Assembly (NCBI RefSeq): GCF_005889735.1
Contig: NZ_VCKY01000009.1
Location: forward strand, 1 to 64,000
Source of the DNA: Nonomuraea turkmeniaca
Lineage (GTDB): Bacteria > Actinomycetota > Actinomycetes > Streptosporangiales > Streptosporangiaceae
Direction of reading: 5' to 3'
DNA: 64,000 nucleotides
Below the pieces are notes generated by a model, which was given only the letters and a program-made list of their open reading frames with translations, did no database searches and was not told the DNA's origin. The translations under genes and the position numbers were made by a program. Positions 48,045 to 57,092 of this stretch are shown piece after piece (position 1 is the stretch's first letter; each line of letters starts with the position of its first letter).

Positions 48045-48623
48045 TTAGAGCTCCCTAACCATGTCTACGAAGTAACGGTGCACGCGAGCGTCCCCGGTGA
48101 GTTCGGGGTGGAACGATGTCGCGAGCAGCGGACCTTGACGGACTGCGACGATCCTATCCCCAGGCTCGCACCGGCCCAGCACTTCCACGTCGGCGCCGAG
48201 GGATTCGACCCAGGGGGCGCGGATGAACACCGCGTGCACCCGTCCGCCCGCGAAGTCCAGATCCGACTCGAACGAGTCCACCTGACGACCGAACGCGTTG
48301 CGCCTGACCACCATGTCGATGCCGCCGATCGTCTGCTGCCCGGCGATGCCGTCCTCGATCCTGTCGGCCAGCATGATCATGCCGGCGCAGGAGCCGTAGG
48401 CGGGCATGCCTTCCTTGACCCGCATCCGCAGCGGCTGGAGCATGTCGAAGGTCTCGGCGAGCTTCCACATGGTGGTGGACTCGCCGCCGGGGATGACGAG
48501 GGCGTCGACCGCGTCCAGCTCGGCCGGTCTGCGGACGGCGTGGGCCGTCGCGCCTGCCTCCTGAAGCATGCGCACATGCTCGCGCACGTCTCCTTGGAGA
48601 GCGAGTACACCGATCGTGGGCAC
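48045..48623 (-). CDS. pdxT: Pyridoxal 5'-phosphate synthase glutaminase subunit
   Basis: This 192-residue class I glutaminase supplies ammonia to PdxS. The nucleophile Cys is in YGSCAGMI, and the His-Glu pair in SFHPELT. The N-terminus [13 protein letters not shown] and the PGGEST loop are typical. The GTG follows AAGGA with 6 nt. pdxS is normally adjacent but here lies 3.7 kb away, beyond four inserted genes. Confidence 0.96.
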   Translation of the reverse strand: MPTIGVLALQGDVREHVRMLQEAGATAHAVRRPAELDAVDALVIPGGESTTMWKLAETFDMLQPLRMRVKEGMPAYGSCAGMIMLADRIEDGIAGQQTIGGIDMVVRRNAFGRQVDSFESDLDFAGGRVHAVFIRAPWVESLGADVEVLGRCEPGDRIVAVRQGPLLATSFHPELTGDARVHRYFVDMVREL

Positions 48624-48686
48624 AGTCGATCCTTCCGTCTGGGTGCGGGTTCCGACAATTCAACACCAGGATGGCCTGGCATCTTC

Positions 48687-49538
48687 CTACAGCGCCAGCT
48701 TGACGTAGACGGGCTTGTGGTCGGACAGGGTCACGCGGCGGTCGACGTGGCAGCGCCGCACCGTGCCTTTGGGGGCGAACAGGTAGTCGAGCTTCTTGCC
48801 CTCGCGGGTCCAGCGTCCGGTGCGCCGCGCGCCGCGCTGGTCGCATTCCTGGTACGCCCGGTAGAACGGCACGACGGCGCGGCGGCCCGCGGCGCTGCCG
48901 TACCCGCTGTCCGGGGGCGCCACGTTGAGGTCGCCGCCGATGATCGCGCGGTAGCCGGGCTTGGTGGCGAGCTCGAGCAGCCGCTTGAGCTGCCGGGTTC
49001 GGTACGGGGCGCCGGGCTGCCGGTCGTCGTACTGGGCGCCGGAGGACAGGTGGGTGCCGCAGGCGTGGACCTTCCTGGCGGGGACGGTCGCGCAGACGGC
49101 GGCGCGCTTGACGTACCAGGGCGGCGCGGGCAGCGGGTGGATCTTGAACGTGGCGTCGCCCGCCACCGCTACGGCGATGCTCTGCGCGCCCCGGGGACGC
49201 CCTAGCCGGTCGGGGTGGCACGCGTACGGGGCGCCGCCGCCCGCGAGCAGGCCCCACGAGCCGATGGTCCATCGGCGGCCGGTGCGCTGCTCCAGCCATG
49301 ACTTCAGGGTGCCGGTCGCGCCCGTGCAGAACTCCTGCAGGAAGATCACATCGGGCTTGACCGGCTGGTTGAGCGCGTACGTGCCGATCGTCTCCGCCAG
49401 TTCGACCGAGCTCGCGCGATAGAGGCGGCAGTCGGAGTTGGTGCCGGTGCAGACGTTCCAGGTCATCACCGACAGCTGGTCGACACGCGCGGGCGCCGTG
49501 AGCAACCCGGCCACAAGCAGCAGCACGTGTCCCACCAT
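48687..49538 (-). CDS. Secreted endonuclease/exonuclease/phosphatase (EEP) family protein
   Basis: This 283-residue protein has a short hydrophobic N-terminus (VGHVLLLVAGLLTAPA), probably a signal peptide, and the DNase I-like fold motifs: MTWNV, FLQEFC, GTHLSSG, IIGGDLNVAP, KLDYLF and the terminal SDHKPV. Metal and catalytic residues are complete. It has six cysteines, fitting an extracytoplasmic location. Substrate could be DNA, a phospholipid or another phosphodiester. The ATG sits in the middle of a perfect 20-bp palindrome. Confidence 0.85.
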   Translation of the reverse strand: MVGHVLLLVAGLLTAPARVDQLSVMTWNVCTGTNSDCRLYRASSVELAETIGTYALNQPVKPDVIFLQEFCTGATGTLKSWLEQRTGRRWTIGSWGLLAGGGAPYACHPDRLGRPRGAQSIAVAVAGDATFKIHPLPAPPWYVKRAAVCATVPARKVHACGTHLSSGAQYDDRQPGAPYRTRQLKRLLELATKPGYRAIIGGDLNVAPPDSGYGSAAGRRAVVPFYRAYQECDQRGARRTGRWTREGKKLDYLFAPKGTVRRCHVDRRVTLSDHKPVYVKLAL

Positions 49539-49547
49539 GGTGGGACA
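49528..49547. promoter_or_regulatory. Perfect 20-bp palindrome centred on the EEP nuclease start codon
   Basis: TGTCCCACCATGGTGGGACA reads the same on both strands. In the mRNA it can fold to an 8-bp stem with CAUG in the loop, exposing or hiding the start codon. It could instead be an operator. Confidence 0.6.
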
Positions 49548-49549
49548 TC

Positions 49550-50070
49550 CTAGCGAGCGGGCACCGGCTCGGCGCCGACGTGCACGAGGGCGCTCAGGTG
49601 GTGGCGCTTGAGGTACAGGATGGCCATGGCGACCAGGCAGCAGGCGGCGCCCAGCGCGTACGGCACGGCGACGCCGATCTCCTCACCCGGCTTCGTGGCG
49701 AGGAACGGGGCGAGCGCGCCACCCATCCAGCGGACGAAGTTGTAGCCCGCGGAGGCGACGGGCCTGGGCGCGTCGGAGACCTCCATGGCGGACTCGGTGA
49801 AGACGGTGTTGTTGAGCCCGATGGGGATGCCGGACAGGATCGTGCACACGATGATCCCGGTGTGGATCCCGGCGTGCCCGGACAGCGCGATGCCGATCTG
49901 CAGAACGGCCAGCAGGGCCAGCGACAGGTGCAGCACCTTCACGGAGCCGACCCTGCGCTGGAGCGGTGGCGCGCCGAAGACCGAGGCCAGCGCCACGCAG
50001 ACGCCCCAGCCGAAGAGGACGGCGCCGAGCCCGTACGGGGACGGCGCAGGATTCCGCCGCCGGCTGTCAT
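49550..50070 (-). pseudogene. MFS efflux transporter remnant with internal deletion
   Basis: The last about 165 residues of an MFS transporter (SPYGLGAVLFGWGVCVALAS..., GIIVCTILSGIPIGLNNTVFTESAM) are intact to the stop at 49550. An ATG at 50070 with AAGGAG upstream begins MTAGGGILRRP, which looks like the true start, but after about ten codons the frame shifts into the C-terminal part. About 230 residues are missing. It lies just after the marR remnant, so the pair was a regulated efflux operon. Confidence 0.75.
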
Positions 50071-50079
50071 GCGTGCTCC

Positions 50080-50394
50080 TTACTGGGGTTTTCCGCCGAG
50101 CTTGGCCAGGACCGGTAGCGCGGCCGCGAGCGCGGCCCGCTCCTCGCCGGTGAGCGCGGCCAGCTCCGTGGTCAGGTGGGCGATCCTGGCCTGCCGCACG
50201 GCGCGCAGCCGGTCGCGGCCCTCGCCGGTCAGCTCGACCGTCCTGACGCGCGCGTCCGCCGGGTCGGAGCCGCGGGCCACCAGGCCGGCGTCCTCCAGGC
50301 GGTTGATCTGCACGGTCATGGTCGGCAGCTGTACGGCGTGCTCTTCGGCCAGCTCGGTCATGCGTCGGGGGCCGTGTTCCAGCGAGCCGAGCAC
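50080..50394 (-). pseudogene. Truncated MarR-family regulator
   Basis: From a GTG at 50394 the frame gives a 104-residue MarR winged helix (MTELAEEHAVQLPTMTVQINRLEDAGLV, then the wing ADARVRTVELT). Homologous sequence continues upstream in frame (QYA), but is broken by TAG at 50406-50404 and then runs into the phoD terminator, so the N-terminal dimerisation helix is lost. A short protein could still be made from the GTG, though dimerisation is doubtful. It ends 9 bp before the MFS remnant. Confidence 0.7.
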
Positions 50395-50434
50395 GGCGTA
50401 CTGCTACTTGGCCTGGCTGATATTCCGGCGGAGA

Positions 50435-50458
50435 AAGCCCGGCCGTACGGCCGGGCTT
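50435..50458 (-). terminator. 24-bp perfect palindrome terminator after phoD
   Basis: 50435-50458 (AAGCCCGGCCGTACGGCCGGGCTT is self-complementary; arms of 12) lies 7 bp beyond the phoD stop and is followed by TCT on the minus strand. Confidence 0.75.
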
Positions 50459-50465
50459 CTGATCG

Positions 50466-52145
50466 TCAGGGGCGCTCGGTCTCCAGGCGGACCGTCTCCT
50501 CGACGGTCATCGGCGCCGTACGCAGGACCGTCGGGTCGAGCGGCCTCAGGTACGTCTGCTGCACCCCCGGCACGCGGTCCTCGACGACGAACGTGGCCCG
50601 GGTGTGAACGTCGGCGCCCGGCTCGGTCACCCGGGGCACGACCTTGAAGTCGGCCGACATCTGCTCCCGCTCGATCTTCGTCAGCACGTATCCGCGCTGG
50701 TTGTTGTAGAACTTCAGATGCGGGTTGATCGTCAGGAACGGATGCGTGGCCGGGTCGGAGTCGGCCCCGTTCCCGCCGGTGGAGATCGACGAGGCCACCA
50801 GCTCCGCCCCCACCGACGGCCCGGTCGGGTCGTCGTAGTCGAGCTTGAGGTCGCTGGCCCAGTGCGCGTGCACGTCGCCGGTCAGCACGACGGGGTTGCG
50901 CACCTCGGCGTCGATCCAGCCCTGCGTGATGCGGCGGCGGGAGGCGACGTAGCCGTCCCAGGCGTCCTGGCTGGTGATCTTGGCGGGGCCGGCGTTGTTG
51001 TCACGCTGGGCGAAGAAGACCTGCTGCCCGAGGATGTCCCACTGCGCCCGCGAGTGGCGGAACCCGTCCATCAACCACGCCTCCTGCTCGGCCCCGGTGA
51101 TCGAGCGGGCCGGGTCGACGGAGGCGGGACAGTCCTTGTAGCCGTCGCCGCAGCCCTGGTCGTCGCGGTACTGGCGGGTGTCGAGCATGTGGAAGGTGGC
51201 CATCCTGCCCCAGCGGATGCGCCGGTAGAGCTGCATGTCGATGCCGCGCGGGATGGAGGTGCGGCGCAGCGGCATGTTCTCGTAGTAGGCGCGGAAGGCG
51301 GCCTCGCGGCGGGTCAGGAAGCCCGGCTGCGGGACCTCGGGCTTCTCGGGCACCTCGTCGGCCCAGTTGTTGTCCAGCTCGTGGTCGTCCCACACGACCA
51401 GCCAGGGCGCGGCGGCGTGCGCGACCTGCAGGTCGGGGTCGGCCTTGTACTGGGCGTGACGCTGGCGGTAGTTGGCCAGGGTCTCGGTCTCGGGGCCTTC
51501 GTGGTGGCGGATGTTGCCGCCGGGGATGGTGTAGGTGTTCTTGGTGTACTCGTACTGGTAGTCGCCCAGGTGCAGGATCAGGTCGGGGTGCTCCTCGGCC
51601 AGCCTGCGGTAGGAGGTGAAGTAGCCGTGCTCGAACTGGGCGCAGGAGACGAACGCCATGGCCAGGCCGCCGCCGTACGACAGGGGGTGCGGGGCGGTGC
51701 GGGTGCGGCCGGCGGGCGAGACGTACGGGCCGACGCGGAAGCGGTACCAGTACTCGCGGTCGGAGCTCAGGTTCTGCACCTCGACGTGGACGCTGTGGCC
51801 CCACTCCGGGGCGGCCACGGCGACACCGGAGCGGACGACGCGGCGAAGGCGCTCGTCGGCGTACACCTGCCACTGCACGGTGAACGGACGCTGCGGCATG
51901 CCGCCGAGGCCGTCCTCGGCGAGCGGCTCCTGGGCGAGCCTGGTCCACAACACGAAACCCTCGTGGTCGGGGTCGCCGGAGGCCACGCCCAACGTGAACG
52001 GGTCGGCGCGCAGCCCGCGCGAGGCCAGGCTCTGGGCGGTCTCGGCGGCGGGGTCGTCGGCGTGCGCGGCGGTGGCCGGGATGGCCGCGGCGGCGCCCGC
52101 CGCTAAACCGGTGACGAGGAAGTGCCGGCGGTTCAGCTTGGACAT
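50466..52145 (-). CDS. phoD: Tat-exported alkaline phosphatase D
   Basis: This 559-residue enzyme begins MSKLNRRHFLVTG, a twin-arginine signal with hydrophobic stretch and cleavage near ATAAHA-D. The PhoD N-terminal domain (DPFTLGVASGDPDHEGFVLWTRLA) precedes the metallophosphatase domain with FVSCAQFEHG, HLGDYQYEY, WDDHELDNNWA and GDVHAHWASDL, which supply the Fe3+/Ca2+ ligands. It should release phosphate from phosphodiesters and monoesters outside the cell. No convincing PHO box was found upstream. Confidence 0.95.
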   Translation of the reverse strand: MSKLNRRHFLVTGLAAGAAAAIPATAAHADDPAAETAQSLASRGLRADPFTLGVASGDPDHEGFVLWTRLAQEPLAEDGLGGMPQRPFTVQWQVYADERLRRVVRSGVAVAAPEWGHSVHVEVQNLSSDREYWYRFRVGPYVSPAGRTRTAPHPLSYGGGLAMAFVSCAQFEHGYFTSYRRLAEEHPDLILHLGDYQYEYTKNTYTIPGGNIRHHEGPETETLANYRQRHAQYKADPDLQVAHAAAPWLVVWDDHELDNNWADEVPEKPEVPQPGFLTRREAAFRAYYENMPLRRTSIPRGIDMQLYRRIRWGRMATFHMLDTRQYRDDQGCGDGYKDCPASVDPARSITGAEQEAWLMDGFRHSRAQWDILGQQVFFAQRDNNAGPAKITSQDAWDGYVASRRRITQGWIDAEVRNPVVLTGDVHAHWASDLKLDYDDPTGPSVGAELVASSISTGGNGADSDPATHPFLTINPHLKFYNNQRGYVLTKIEREQMSADFKVVPRVTEPGADVHTRATFVVEDRVPGVQQTYLRPLDPTVLRTAPMTVEETVRLETERP

Positions 52146-52232
52146 CAGTGGCTCCTGGGACGATCGAGGGTGAGGGGGTTTCCCGTAGCCTTACTGACGA
52201 TCATGACTGCGTAGTTAACACCGCACAACACG

Positions 52233-52260
52233 AAAAAGACGACATCCTTCGCGGATGTCG
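52233..52260 (-). terminator. Intrinsic terminator of pdxS with T5 run
   Basis: CGACATCC/GGATGTCG (52240-52247 with 52253-52260, 5-nt loop) followed on the minus strand by TCTTTTT. This is one of the few classical stem plus T-run terminators in the window. It separates pdxS from phoD. Confidence 0.9.
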
Positions 52261-52362
52261 CCTCTTTCGGAAATTTCCGTCGTCACCGTCGCCCGGTGGC
52301 ACCCCCGCCCGCAGTGATCATCTCACCGGAGGCAGGTGCGTGGCCCGCAACGACGCGCCGGA

Positions 52363-53271
52363 CTACCAGCCGCGCTCGGCCAGGCGGTGCGGCTGGGGGA
52401 TCTCGTCGACGTTGATGCCGACCATGGCCTCGCCCAGGCCGCGCGAGACCTTGGCGAGGACGTCGGGGTCGTCGTGGAAGGTGGTGGCCTTGACGATGGC
52501 CGCGGCGCGCTTGGCCGGGTCGCCCGACTTGAAGATGCCCGAGCCCACGAACACGCCCTCGGCGCCCAGCTGCATCATCATCGCGGCGTCGGCCGGGGTG
52601 GCGATGCCGCCCGCGGTGAACAGCACGACCGGCAGCTTGCCCGCCTTGGCGACCTCGGCGACCAGCTCATACGGGGCCTGCAGCTCCTTGGCGGCCACGT
52701 ACAGCTCGTCCTCGGGCAGCGAGGCGAGCCGCTTGATCTCGGCGCGGATGGTGCGCATGTGGGTGACGGCGTTGGAGACGTCGCCGGTGCCCGCCTCGCC
52801 CTTGGAACGGATCATGGCAGCGCCCTCGGTGATGCGGCGCAGCGCCTCGCCCAGGTTGGTGGCGCCGCACACGAACGGCACCGTGAACTGCCACTTGTCG
52901 ATGTGGTTGGCGTAGTCGGCCGGAGTCAGCACCTCCGACTCGTCGACGTAGTCCACGCCGAGCGACTGCAGCACCCGGGCCTCGACGAAGTGGCCGATGC
53001 GGGCCTTGGCCATGACGGGGATCGACACGGCGCTGATGATGCCGTCGATCATGTCGGGGTCGCTCATCCTGGACACGCCGCCCTGCGCGCGGATGTCGGC
53101 GGGAACGCGCTCGAGCGCCATGACCGCGACAGCGCCGGCGTCCTCCGCGATCTTCGCCTGCTCGGGGGTGACGACGTCCATGATGACGCCGCCCTTGAGC
53201 ATCTCGGCCATGCCACGCTTGACGCGGGCGGTTCCGGTGACGGGGGTGTTTTCTGGCGTGCTGCTGGACAC
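52363..53271 (-). CDS. pdxS: Pyridoxal 5'-phosphate synthase lyase subunit
   Basis: This 302-residue (beta/alpha)8 enzyme builds PLP from ribose 5-phosphate, glyceraldehyde 3-phosphate and ammonia. [22 protein letters not shown], the lysines in MAKARIGH and [10 protein letters not shown], and the phosphate loop [12 protein letters not shown] are present. The GTG at 53271 is chosen from three near starts because GAGG is 6 nt upstream and the N-terminus then matches homologues. It has its own intrinsic terminator, so pdxT is transcribed separately. Confidence 0.96.
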   Translation of the reverse strand: MSSSTPENTPVTGTARVKRGMAEMLKGGVIMDVVTPEQAKIAEDAGAVAVMALERVPADIRAQGGVSRMSDPDMIDGIISAVSIPVMAKARIGHFVEARVLQSLGVDYVDESEVLTPADYANHIDKWQFTVPFVCGATNLGEALRRITEGAAMIRSKGEAGTGDVSNAVTHMRTIRAEIKRLASLPEDELYVAAKELQAPYELVAEVAKAGKLPVVLFTAGGIATPADAAMMMQLGAEGVFVGSGIFKSGDPAKRAAAIVKATTFHDDPDVLAKVSRGLGEAMVGINVDEIPQPHRLAERGW

Positions 53272-53397
53272 GGTCATCCTCACGAGCTCTCAGGGCAGTC
53301 GGTAAGTTATCAAACCCATCGTAGGTCCTGGAGGACCCCTCCCCCGACATGCCAAGATGTCAGGATTTATCGCCCATGTCGTTACATGTAGCAGCGA

Positions 53398-54411
53398 TCA
53401 GGGGATGACGGGTTTGCGGCTGGCGAGGGCCACCCAGACCTGGCCGGGCGCGAAGTTCATCGGCTCCCCGCTCTCAGTGGTGAACGTCGTGCCGTCCTTC
53501 TCCGATTCCCGTTCCCACCGCGCTTTGAAAGCTTTACCGTCGCGCAGCACGATCGCCGTGCCCTTGCCCGTGGTGTGCACCAGCGGCGTGTAGCTGTCGT
53601 TCTTGTCGTGGAACTGGGAGCGCTCGGTCTTGGTGTACTGGATGACGATCGTCGGAGCCCCGAGCTGCCCGCCCTCGGCGGCCATGTCCTTCTTGCCGTC
53701 CTGCCAGATCATCCACAGCTTGCGCTGCTCGGACCAGGCGAAGGTGAAGCGCGCGGCGGGCCACTTGACGGTGTACGCCTTCTTGTCCACGCCGCCTTCG
53801 GCCGGCGCGTCGCCGAAGGTGAAGCCGATGTCCTTGGCCTTGCTCGCCTTGGGCGCCTTGGCCAGCAGCGGCTTGGTGTTGGCGAACAGGTTGTAGGGGG
53901 CGAAGCGGCCCGGCTGCCGGAAGTACGCCCCGGGATTGCGGGTGTCGCCGACGTCGTACAGGGACGCCTCGGCGATCAGCGGCAACATCAAGGACTGCGC
54001 GCCCGAGTAGGAGAAGGCCGGCTTGCCGAACATCGGCGCGATGTGCAGGTCGGAGATGCGGGCACTGCGGACCGGGCCCACCTTGGCGGGCAGCTTGGAC
54101 GAGAAGATCGCCATGAGCCGGGTCAGCCCGGCCTCGACCTGCTCGACGTAGACGATGTCCGCGCTCTTGAGCCCCATCTGCGGCTTGCCCGCCGCCGTGT
54201 TCTCGATCTTCACGGCGAGCACCGGCTTGAGCTCGTCGTACGGCTTGCCGGTGAAGGGGTGCGCCGACGCCTCGGCAGGCTCCTCGCTCGGCGCCACCGT
54301 GGCGGCCTGCGGCACCTGACCCGGAGCGGGCTCCTCCGACGAGCAGGCCGCAACGGGCAGCAGCACGGCCGCTCCGGCAAGTGTGAGCGTGATCATCCGG
54401 GGTAGCCGCAC
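53398..54411 (-). CDS. DUF3048 lipoprotein
   Basis: This 337-residue protein has a lipoprotein signal ending in LLPVAAC, so it should be anchored by a diacylglyceryl cysteine outside the membrane. The DUF3048 domains carry LAVKIENTAAGKPQMGLKSADIVYVEQVEAGLTRLMAIF and GPVRSARISDL, then a C-terminal block with GKGTAIVLRDGKAFKARWERES. The family (YerB-like) is of unknown function. The GTG at 54411 has GAGGAG 8 nt upstream. Confidence 0.88.
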   Translation of the reverse strand: MRLPRMITLTLAGAAVLLPVAACSSEEPAPGQVPQAATVAPSEEPAEASAHPFTGKPYDELKPVLAVKIENTAAGKPQMGLKSADIVYVEQVEAGLTRLMAIFSSKLPAKVGPVRSARISDLHIAPMFGKPAFSYSGAQSLMLPLIAEASLYDVGDTRNPGAYFRQPGRFAPYNLFANTKPLLAKAPKASKAKDIGFTFGDAPAEGGVDKKAYTVKWPAARFTFAWSEQRKLWMIWQDGKKDMAAEGGQLGAPTIVIQYTKTERSQFHDKNDSYTPLVHTTGKGTAIVLRDGKAFKARWERESEKDGTTFTTESGEPMNFAPGQVWVALASRKPVIP

Positions 54412-54426
54412 CTGCAACACTCCTCG

Positions 54427-54450
54427 CTTCAGCCCGAAAACGGGATGAAG
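54427..54450 (-). terminator. Hairpin after the LemA-like gene
   Basis: CTTCA-CCCG / CGGG-TGAAG arms (54427-54436 with 54441-54450, one mismatch, AAAA loop). It lies 23 bp past the LemA-like stop and just before the DUF3048 start, so it ends one transcript or sits in the leader of the next. Confidence 0.5.
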
Positions 54451-54473
54451 CTTACTGGCTTCCCCAAATCAGG

Positions 54474-55016
54474 TCATTCAGTTGCCATAGTCGCAGGCGG
54501 ATTGTCATCAATCTCAAAGAAATCGGGATACTCCGTGTGCCCCGCCAGGCGCAGGGTTCTCGCCAACCAGCGGCGCTGCGCCGTCCGGGTGACCGCCACC
54601 GCATTGTTATAGAAGCGCCGCGAGTAGACCACCTTGGCCACGGCCGTATCGAGCTCCTCCAGCAGGTCGCGGCCGCCGGGAGACTCCGACAACTTCTCCC
54701 TGAACCGCTCCTGGTCCACCGCCGCCCGCAGCGTCCGCGACAGGTCGCTCTCGGCGTGCTCGCGCTCCTCCGGTCCGGTGATCCTGGCCTCGTGGGCGGC
54801 CGCGGCCAGCACCAGCGACGTGGCCGGGTCCAGCAGGCGCGAGCCGGCCAGCTCCAGCACCACCGCCCTGCGCCGCATCAGCGCGGCGTCCAGCGACTCG
54901 CGGGCCAGCTCCAGGCGGATGTGCAGGCGATCGAGCCGGCCCGCCCGCCAGGAGACGTACACGGCCATGAGCACCACGACGATGCCCGCGATCAGAACGA
55001 CCATGGTGGAGGTCAC
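54474..55016 (-). CDS. LemA-like membrane-anchored protein
   Basis: This 180-residue protein has one N-terminal membrane helix (MVVLIAGIVVVLMAVYVSW) and a helical domain with RLHIRLELARESLDAALMRRRAVVLEL and SRRFYNNAVAVTRTAQRRWL, which resemble the LemA antiparallel helix pattern. The match to LemA is moderate. It follows pimA by 25 bp on the same strand, the place where actinobacteria carry a conserved membrane protein gene (often fused to NUDIX), so it may assist lipid or envelope functions. Confidence 0.65.
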   Translation of the reverse strand: MTSTMVVLIAGIVVVLMAVYVSWRAGRLDRLHIRLELARESLDAALMRRRAVVLELAGSRLLDPATSLVLAAAAHEARITGPEEREHAESDLSRTLRAAVDQERFREKLSESPGGRDLLEELDTAVAKVVYSRRFYNNAVAVTRTAQRRWLARTLRLAGHTEYPDFFEIDDNPPATMATE

Positions 55017-55041
55017 CGATCATCCTCCCTGCCGCCCGCGG

Positions 55042-56172
55042 TCACAGATCCTCCTCCACGCGGCCCGCGCCGCTCGTGGTGACCGTCTCGTACACACGTA
55101 CGACGTCCCGCGCCACCGTGGACCAGTCGTACTTCCTGACCGCCACCAGCGCCTCCGAGGCCAGCTTGGCGCGCCGCTCGGGCGCGTCGAGCAGCGCGGC
55201 CGCCTCGCGCGCCAGCGAGCCGGCGTCGCCGTTGGCGAACAACGCGCCCGCCTGCCCCTCGCCGAGCACCCTGCGGAAGGCCGGGATGTCACTGGCCAGC
55301 ACCGTGGCCCCGGAGGCCATGGCCTCGGCCAGCACGATGCCGAAGCTCTCCCCCCGCGTGTTGGGCGCGCAGAACACGTCGACCGAGTGATAGGCCCGGA
55401 TCTTGTCCGCCTCGCTCACCATGCCCAGCACCGTCACCCGGTCGCGGAACCGCTTCGGCACCCGGTCGTAGACGTCCTTCTCGTCGCCCGGGCCGGCGAT
55501 GAGCAGCTTCACCTCCGGCCGCTCGGCCGCCAGCGTCGCGAACGCCTCCAGCAGGATCGGCAGCCCTTTGCGCTCCTCGTCCATCCGCCCCAGGAAGCCG
55601 AGCGTGGCCCCGTCGGGCCCCCACCCGTCCAGCGGCTCGGCCTCGGTGTAGCGGGAGACGGTCACGCCGTTCGGGATGAGCACCGCGTCGCCGCCGAACT
55701 GCTCGACCAGGCTCTTGCGGGCCGCGTCGGAGACCGCGATGCGCCCGCTGAGCTTCTCCAGCGCGCTCTGCAGCAGCGGCTCGGCCACCGCGATGGCCCG
55801 CGAGCGCGACCACGACGCGTGGAAGGTGGCCACGATCGGCCCCTTCGCCGCCCAGCACGCCAGCACGCCCAGGCTCGGGATCAGCGGCTCGTGGATGTGC
55901 AGCACGTCGAACCGGCCCGTGCGCACCCACCGCCGCACCCGCGCCGCCGACAGGAAGCCGAACGACATCCGGGCCACCGCCCCGTTGTACGGCACCGGAA
56001 TCGCCCGCCCCGCACCCGTCACATAAGGGGGCAGCTCGTCGTCGTCGGCCGCCGGCGCGATCACCGACACGTCGTGCCCCTGCGCGATCAGCGCCTGCGC
56101 CAGGTCGTCGATGTGCTGCTTGACCCCGCCCGGCATGTCCCACGAGTAGGGGCACACGATGCCCACCTTCAT
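55042..56172 (-). CDS. pimA: Phosphatidylinositol alpha-mannosyltransferase
   Basis: This 376-residue GT4 enzyme transfers mannose from GDP-mannose to phosphatidylinositol at the cytosolic membrane face, the first step of phosphatidylinositol mannoside synthesis. It begins MKVGIVCPYSWDMPGGVKQHI; the donor-site block is NTRGESFGIVLAEAMASG with E-x7-E, and FLGRMDEERKGLPILLEA is the usual GT4 strand. The ATG overlaps the patA stop (ATGA). Confidence 0.95.
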   Translation of the reverse strand: MKVGIVCPYSWDMPGGVKQHIDDLAQALIAQGHDVSVIAPAADDDELPPYVTGAGRAIPVPYNGAVARMSFGFLSAARVRRWVRTGRFDVLHIHEPLIPSLGVLACWAAKGPIVATFHASWSRSRAIAVAEPLLQSALEKLSGRIAVSDAARKSLVEQFGGDAVLIPNGVTVSRYTEAEPLDGWGPDGATLGFLGRMDEERKGLPILLEAFATLAAERPEVKLLIAGPGDEKDVYDRVPKRFRDRVTVLGMVSEADKIRAYHSVDVFCAPNTRGESFGIVLAEAMASGATVLASDIPAFRRVLGEGQAGALFANGDAGSLAREAAALLDAPERRAKLASEALVAVRKYDWSTVARDVVRVYETVTTSGAGRVEEDL

Positions 56173-57092
56173 GGGCCGGCCTCCGGGAGCGGCAGGTCTT
56201 CCAGCCAGAGCCGCTGCAACATGTGCCAGTCCTCCGGATGCTCGGAGATGCCCTTCTCGAACACGTCGGCCAGCCGCTGCGCCACCACCGCGACCTTCTC
56301 CTGCCGGGTGCCCTCCTCCGGGACCGGGATCTCCTCGTGGATGTGGATGCCCCAGTCGCCGTTCACGAAGTAGACGACCGCCGGCAGCAGCGCGGCCCCG
56401 GTCTGCACGGCCAGCAGCGGCGGCCCCGCGGGCACCTTCGTGGTGGCGCCGAAGAAGCGCACCTCGACGCCGCTCTTGGTCAGATCGCGCTCGGCGGGCA
56501 GGCACACCACGCCGCCCTTGCGCACCCGCATCGCCAGCGTGGCGAAGTTGTGCCCGTCGCCGCCGGTCAGCGGCAGCACCTCCATGCCGAGCCCTTCGCG
56601 GAAGGCCACGTAGCGCCGGAACAACGACTCCGGCCTGAGCCGCTCGGCCACGGTCGTGAACGGATGGCCCACGCCCACCAGCCAGGCGCCGGCCTGATCC
56701 CAGTTGCCCATGTGCGGCAGCGCCAGCACCACGCCCCGCCCGGCCGCCACGGTGTCGTGGACGTGCTCGGCGCCGATGACGTGGGTGCGCCGCACGACCT
56801 CCTCGGTGCTCATGGACGGCAGCCGGAAGATCTCGTGGAAGTAGCGGAAGTACGAGCGCATGCCCGCTCTGGTGAGCTCGCGCAGCTCGCGGCTGCCCGG
56901 GGCGAGGCCGGTCACCCTGGCGAGGTTGGACTCCAGCCGGCGCACCGACTTGCCGCGCCTGGCCCACACCCGGTCGGCCAGGACGCGGAAGACCGCGGCC
57001 GTGGGGCGCTCGGGCAGCAGCGGCACGAGCTTCCACCCGGCCGCGAAACCGGCGGCCACCACACGATCGCCGAACGATGCCTTCTCGCTCAT
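56169..57092 (-). CDS. patA: Phosphatidylinositol mannoside acyltransferase
   Basis: This 307-residue LpxL/HtrB-like acyltransferase adds an acyl chain to the mannose of PIM1 or PIM2. The HxxxxD motif is HMGNWDQAGAW, and PAERDLTKSGVEVRFFG and GIHIHEEIPVPEEG are family blocks. It is membrane-associated through the hydrophobic N-terminal region. The ATG overlaps the pgsA stop codon (ATGA). It is the middle gene of pgsA-patA-pimA. Confidence 0.93.
   Translation of the reverse strand: MSEKASFGDRVVAAGFAAGWKLVPLLPERPTAAVFRVLADRVWARRGKSVRRLESNLARVTGLAPGSRELRELTRAGMRSYFRYFHEIFRLPSMSTEEVVRRTHVIGAEHVHDTVAAGRGVVLALPHMGNWDQAGAWLVGVGHPFTTVAERLRPESLFRRYVAFREGLGMEVLPLTGGDGHNFATLAMRVRKGGVVCLPAERDLTKSGVEVRFFGATTKVPAGPPLLAVQTGAALLPAVVYFVNGDWGIHIHEEIPVPEEGTRQEKVAVVAQRLADVFEKGISEHPEDWHMLQRLWLEDLPLPEAGP

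Noticed and set aside
52146..52232. PHO box upstream of phoD
   Set aside because: GTTAACTACGC followed by AGTCATGATCG resembles 11-bp direct repeats, but only the first unit matches the GTTCACC-type consensus reasonably; the second matches about 3 of 7 positions.
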